Positions 61,328-64,000 of a stretch of DNA of 64,000 nt are shown piece after piece. The first letter of the stretch is position 1; every line of letters starts with the position of its first letter. The position numbers and the translations under genes were made by a program. The notes beneath the pieces were generated by a model. The model did not search any database and was not told where the DNA came from. It saw nothing but the letters and a program-made list of their open reading frames with translations. Origin of the DNA: Paenibacillus silagei (lineage in GTDB: Bacteria > Bacillota > Bacilli > Paenibacillales > Paenibacillaceae); assembly GCF_017874735.1 (NCBI RefSeq), contig NZ_JAGGLV010000002.1:124001-188000 (forward strand), given 5' to 3'.

Positions 61328-61882
61328 TTATTTAACTTCAGTAGCTCCGGTAACTTTACCTTCAAGCACAGCCGTTGCCTTCACGTCTTCGCTGGAGAAG
61401 TACAGGTTGCCGTCGATTGTAGCATCCTTGTAGAGGTTGAAGCCGTTAGCTTCTACATATACATCACCCTTGATCGTACCGCCTTGAACGCGGAAGTTCT
61501 CGCTCTGTACAGTTACTTTTGGTGCTGTAAGGGTGTAAGTAGCTGTAACTTTGTGGTCTGCATCCTGTGCGTACAGGGCAAGCTTGCGGTAAATCTCCTT
61601 GCTGGCATCGTTCTTGTCATGGAACTGGCCTGCTACCACTACATCCTTATCCACTGTCAGGTCGTTCAGAACAGCAACGATCCAGGTTCCTTTGTCGCTT
61701 ACTGCACTAATGAAAGAATCAGCCTGGTTCACGATCGAAGCGGAGGTTTTTGCATCTACCTGTTCTGTTGCTGGTGCAGTTGTCGCTGCTGCCCCTTTGT
61801 CTGCATTGTTTTTATCCGATCCACAACCCGACAACAAAGCTACCGATACCCCTGCTACTACTAATACTTTAAATAATTTCAT
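61328..61882 (-). CDS. Lipoprotein with a short beta-solenoid-like domain
   Basis: 184 residues with lipobox LLSGC and an Ala/Thr-rich linker (KGAAATTAPATEQ). The mature domain begins DSFISAVSDKGTWIVAVLND and continues with strand-turn units LTAPKVTVQSENFRVQGG, TIKGDVYVEANGFNLYKDAT and IDGNLYFSSEDVKATAVLEG, the periodic pattern of a small bactofilin-like or right-handed beta-helix fold. Related lipoproteins occur in Clostridia and Paenibacillus; role unknown, perhaps cell-surface scaffold. ATG behind AACAGGGGGAATTAAA. Monocistronic. Confidence 0.7.
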   Translation of the reverse strand: MKLFKVLVVAGVSVALLSGCGSDKNNADKGAAATTAPATEQVDAKTSASIVNQADSFISAVSDKGTWIVAVLNDLTVDKDVVVAGQFHDKNDASKEIYRKLALYAQDADHKVTATYTLTAPKVTVQSENFRVQGGTIKGDVYVEANGFNLYKDATIDGNLYFSSEDVKATAVLEGKVTGATEVK

Positions 61883-61989
61883 TTTAATTCCCCCTGTTTC
61901 TTTAAGTTAACTTTATTATATATTAAAATTTTATGAATACAACGTGATAATTTTCACGAATTTGTGTCTTTTTTCACAAACATTCATAT

Positions 61990-62531
61990 TTACTCTCTCA
62001 ACGTATCCTCCCACTCCTCTCTAAGCAGCCCCATTCGGATAGAATCATAGTATATTCCGTTATAATATCGGCATTTTCTAAGCCTGGCCTCCATGGTCAT
62101 GCCCAGCTTCATTCCTGCTTTCATCATTCGCTCATTCCCGGACCAGGTGGTGTAGCCGACACGGACTAGCGGAAGGGTAGTGAATAAATGACCGATCCAC
62201 AGCTTGAGAGCTCTAGTGCCATAACCGCTGCTCCAATAGGCAGGATCATAGATGACAATCCCCATTTCCAGCCAGTATGACGGCTCATGCTCCCAGTAGT
62301 AGCTTACATCACCTATAACAACGCCCTCTACTTCTATTACCCAATTGTTCACACTGCCAATAATTTCGGCTCGCTTCCGTAATATTCTTCCCAGGAGATA
62401 CACTTATGTTCAAAATACGGCGCATCCCATTTTTTCCATTCTGGCGCTTCCTCTTTATAGACAAGCTCCCACAGCCTGGGCAGATCCCCTTCAGCTATTG
62501 GGCGAAACTGCAGTTCATGATCCTGAATCAT
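61990..62531 (-). pseudogene. GNAT acetyltransferase interrupted by one frameshift
   Basis: ATG 62531 behind GGAGGGGTTCT opens a normal start (MIQDHELQFRPIAEGDLPRL ... CISWEEYYGS) that runs out of frame after about 50 codons. A second frame from about 62377 to 61990 carries the rest: EIIGSVNNWVIEVEGVVIGD, DPAYWSSGYGTRALKLWI (acetyl-CoA loop), ERMMKAGMKLGMTMEARLRK. Removing one base shift near 62374-62378 (TTCCG) joins them into one 180-residue RimJ/YoaA-like protein. Probably inactive, or a sequencing error. Confidence 0.8.
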
Positions 62532-62724
62532 AGAACCCCTCCGGAACAGTTAATATATTGCCAACTAATCTTATAATAACTGACTAGAGGAAGCCCCGGC
62601 TGGTAATAAATGTGTATAAACAAATTGGACTTCCCGGCGTCAGATTGAGATAATACAGGGGAATTCATCAAGCGAATATACAGACATTCAAGTGATAGTT
62701 GTATATATAGAAAGGAAAATCCCA

Positions 62725-63672
62725 ATGAACCTGTCCACCCTATCAGCCGCGCTTGCGCCGCTGAATCTGCGGAGCTGTCTGATTCAGCAGCAAGGCAGAC
62801 TGATCTTCGAGCATTATAGAGATCAGCGCACGGCCTCGGAGCTGGCGAAGATCAACTCCTGCACCAAGAGCATCCTCTCTGCGCTGATCTGCATCGCCAT
62901 GGACCAGGGGCTGCTGCCCGGCCCTTCGGCTCCGCTCAGCAGCTTCTTCCCGCAAGTCCTGCGCGATAAGGATGCACGGAAGCCGAACATTACGCTCGAA
63001 CAGCTGCTGACTATGTCCGCAGGCTTCCGCTGGAAGGAATTCGGCGGAGCCAATTCCTTCCCGAAGATGACCCGTTCCCCCCATTGGGTGAATTATGTGC
63101 TGGAGCAGCCGCTCGCAGATGAGCCGGGCACCCGGATGGAATACAATTCGGGAATCTCGCAGTTACTGTCTTCGATTCTGGTACAAGCCACAGGACAGAG
63201 CACAGCCAGCTATGCCGAACAGGTTCTCTTCGGACCGCTCGGCATCCGGGACTATGACTGGGAATCGGACCCCCAGGGCATTCATACCGGCGGCTTCGGT
63301 CTGAAGCTGCGGCCTGTAGACCTGCTGAACTTCGGACAGCTCTATTTGCAGCAGGGGATATGGAAGGATTCGCAGATTATCTCCGGCAGTTGGGCTGTAC
63401 ATTCGGTACAGCCAGTCATGCACACGGAGCCTCCCCGCCACGGCGGATACGGCTGGCATTGGTGGACAGATGCCCTGTCCTGCAGCTCAGCAACCGGAGA
63501 ATCCAGTCTGGTGGACTACTATTACGCCCGCGGGTATGCCGGACAATTCATATATGTAGTGCCGGAGCTTCAGCTTGTCACTGTGCTGACCCAGGATAAC
63601 AAGCGCGGGAAGAATAATCCTCCGCCGGATGTGTTCCGTGACTATATCGTGCCTTTACTGGGATCTATTTAA
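62725..63672 (+). CDS. Serine hydrolase, beta-lactamase/penicillin-binding fold (class C-like)
   Basis: 315 residues from the ATG behind GAAAGGAAAATCCCA. Active-site serine in INSCTKSILSAL (SxxK as SCTK), second motif YNS in MEYNSGISQLL, and third region HGGYGWHWW. No signal peptide, so cytoplasmic; family members are esterases or D-aminopeptidases more often than lactamases. The frame upstream of 62725 lacks a site. Two hairpins follow the stop. Confidence 0.85.
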   Translation: MNLSTLSAALAPLNLRSCLIQQQGRLIFEHYRDQRTASELAKINSCTKSILSALICIAMDQGLLPGPSAPLSSFFPQVLRDKDARKPNITLEQLLTMSAGFRWKEFGGANSFPKMTRSPHWVNYVLEQPLADEPGTRMEYNSGISQLLSSILVQATGQSTASYAEQVLFGPLGIRDYDWESDPQGIHTGGFGLKLRPVDLLNFGQLYLQQGIWKDSQIISGSWAVHSVQPVMHTEPPRHGGYGWHWWTDALSCSSATGESSLVDYYYARGYAGQFIYVVPELQLVTVLTQDNKRGKNNPPPDVFRDYIVPLLGSI

Positions 63673-64000
63673 GCTGGCTCCTTAGCTTACCGGCAGCATA
63701 CCATAGCAGCGGACACAACAAATTGAAAAAGAGTGGAAACGGCTTTGCTTTGCCGTTCATTATGTACAGACGCACAAATCCCCGCTGCCTGATTGCTTAA
63801 GGCCCGGGGATTCATGTGTTGATTACGCTATTCAATTCAATCATTTCCTCCAAGTAACAAAAGCCATATCCCTGACATGGTGATTGTTCTCAATTTCATG
63901 TTCACTTCATGCTTCCGTGTTGCCCGTTCGCTCCTGTCCGGAGTGTTGCTCCATGTCCTGCATATGGGGTGGATTCCCGCGTACACGATTTCACGAAAAA
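63673..64000. other. Right-end non-coding region
   Basis: Two inverted repeats follow the hydrolase gene: AACGGC/GCCGTT near 63738-63757 and AATCCCC/GGGGATT at 63777-63812, either of which could end transcription though neither has a clear T-run. From 63848 to the window edge the minus strand shows an open stretch broken by one stop (HMQDMEQHSGQERTG, then NNHHVRDMAFVTWRK). It is too short and unrecognised to call. Confidence 0.35.

Noticed and set aside
63848..63991. Possible gene end on the minus strand at the right edge
   Set aside because: Broken by a stop, too short, no start or family; only described in the non-coding entry.

Overview
The window looks like chromosome of a Paenibacillus-type member of the Bacillota. 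This rests on several features: strong AGGAGG-type ribosome binding sites, frequent TTG/GTG starts, lipobox lipoproteins, a sugar ABC operon carrying its own YesM/YesN-type two-component system, a Bce-type antibiotic-resistance module, an LTA-synthase family enzyme and a giant S-layer-homology (SLH) surface protein. No rRNA, tRNA, CRISPR array or intact transposon was seen. Species cannot be given from sequence alone.

Region by region. 1-6.5 kb: a HAD phosphatase, a relic of a serine recombinase, an exported Amidase_6 protein, a gene fragment, and a run of small metabolic genes on the minus strand. 6.5-10.3 kb: an ABC-F ATPase (YfmM-like), an EIIC-only PTS permease and a protein of unknown function. 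10.4-14.4 kb: an AT-rich island coding a secreted protein and two lipoproteins of unknown function; a decayed acetyltransferase lies on its left and the intact paralogue, in opposite orientation, on its right. 14.5-29.8 kb: a DrrAB-type exporter, several lipoproteins and acetyltransferases (one frameshifted), regulators, a cell-wall amidase, an SMR efflux pair under TetR control, a CE2-like esterase, an LTA-synthase family protein, a MerR/SDR pair and a class 3 lipase.

29.8-43.7 kb is a carbohydrate locus, all on the minus strand: lipoprotein SBP, two permeases, YesM kinase, YesN regulator, a second paralogous SBP, then separately an exported BNR/Asp-box glycosidase, a GH2 glycosidase and an unusual ArsR-type regulator fused to a large C-terminal domain. 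Cre-like boxes precede three of these genes, and a TTAATACA-N7-TGTATTAA palindrome lies just upstream of the GH2 gene. 43.9-48.4 kb is a BceRS-BceAB module with a perfect palindrome containing TGACA-N4-TGTCA between kinase and ABC genes. 48.5-53.3 kb holds an isochorismatase-like protein lacking the usual cysteine, an MFS pump, two AraC regulators and a LysE exporter. 53.4-60.3 kb is a 2124-residue SLH protein with twelve nearly identical 69-residue repeats and a predicted leader of nearly 500 nt. The right end has lipoprotein genes, a frameshifted acetyltransferase and a beta-lactamase-fold hydrolase.

The best candidates for something undescribed are the AT-rich secreted-protein/lipoprotein cassette (11.2-13.3 kb), the ArsR-plus-sensor regulator with its glycosidase locus, and the FIVAR-repeat surface protein with its long leader.
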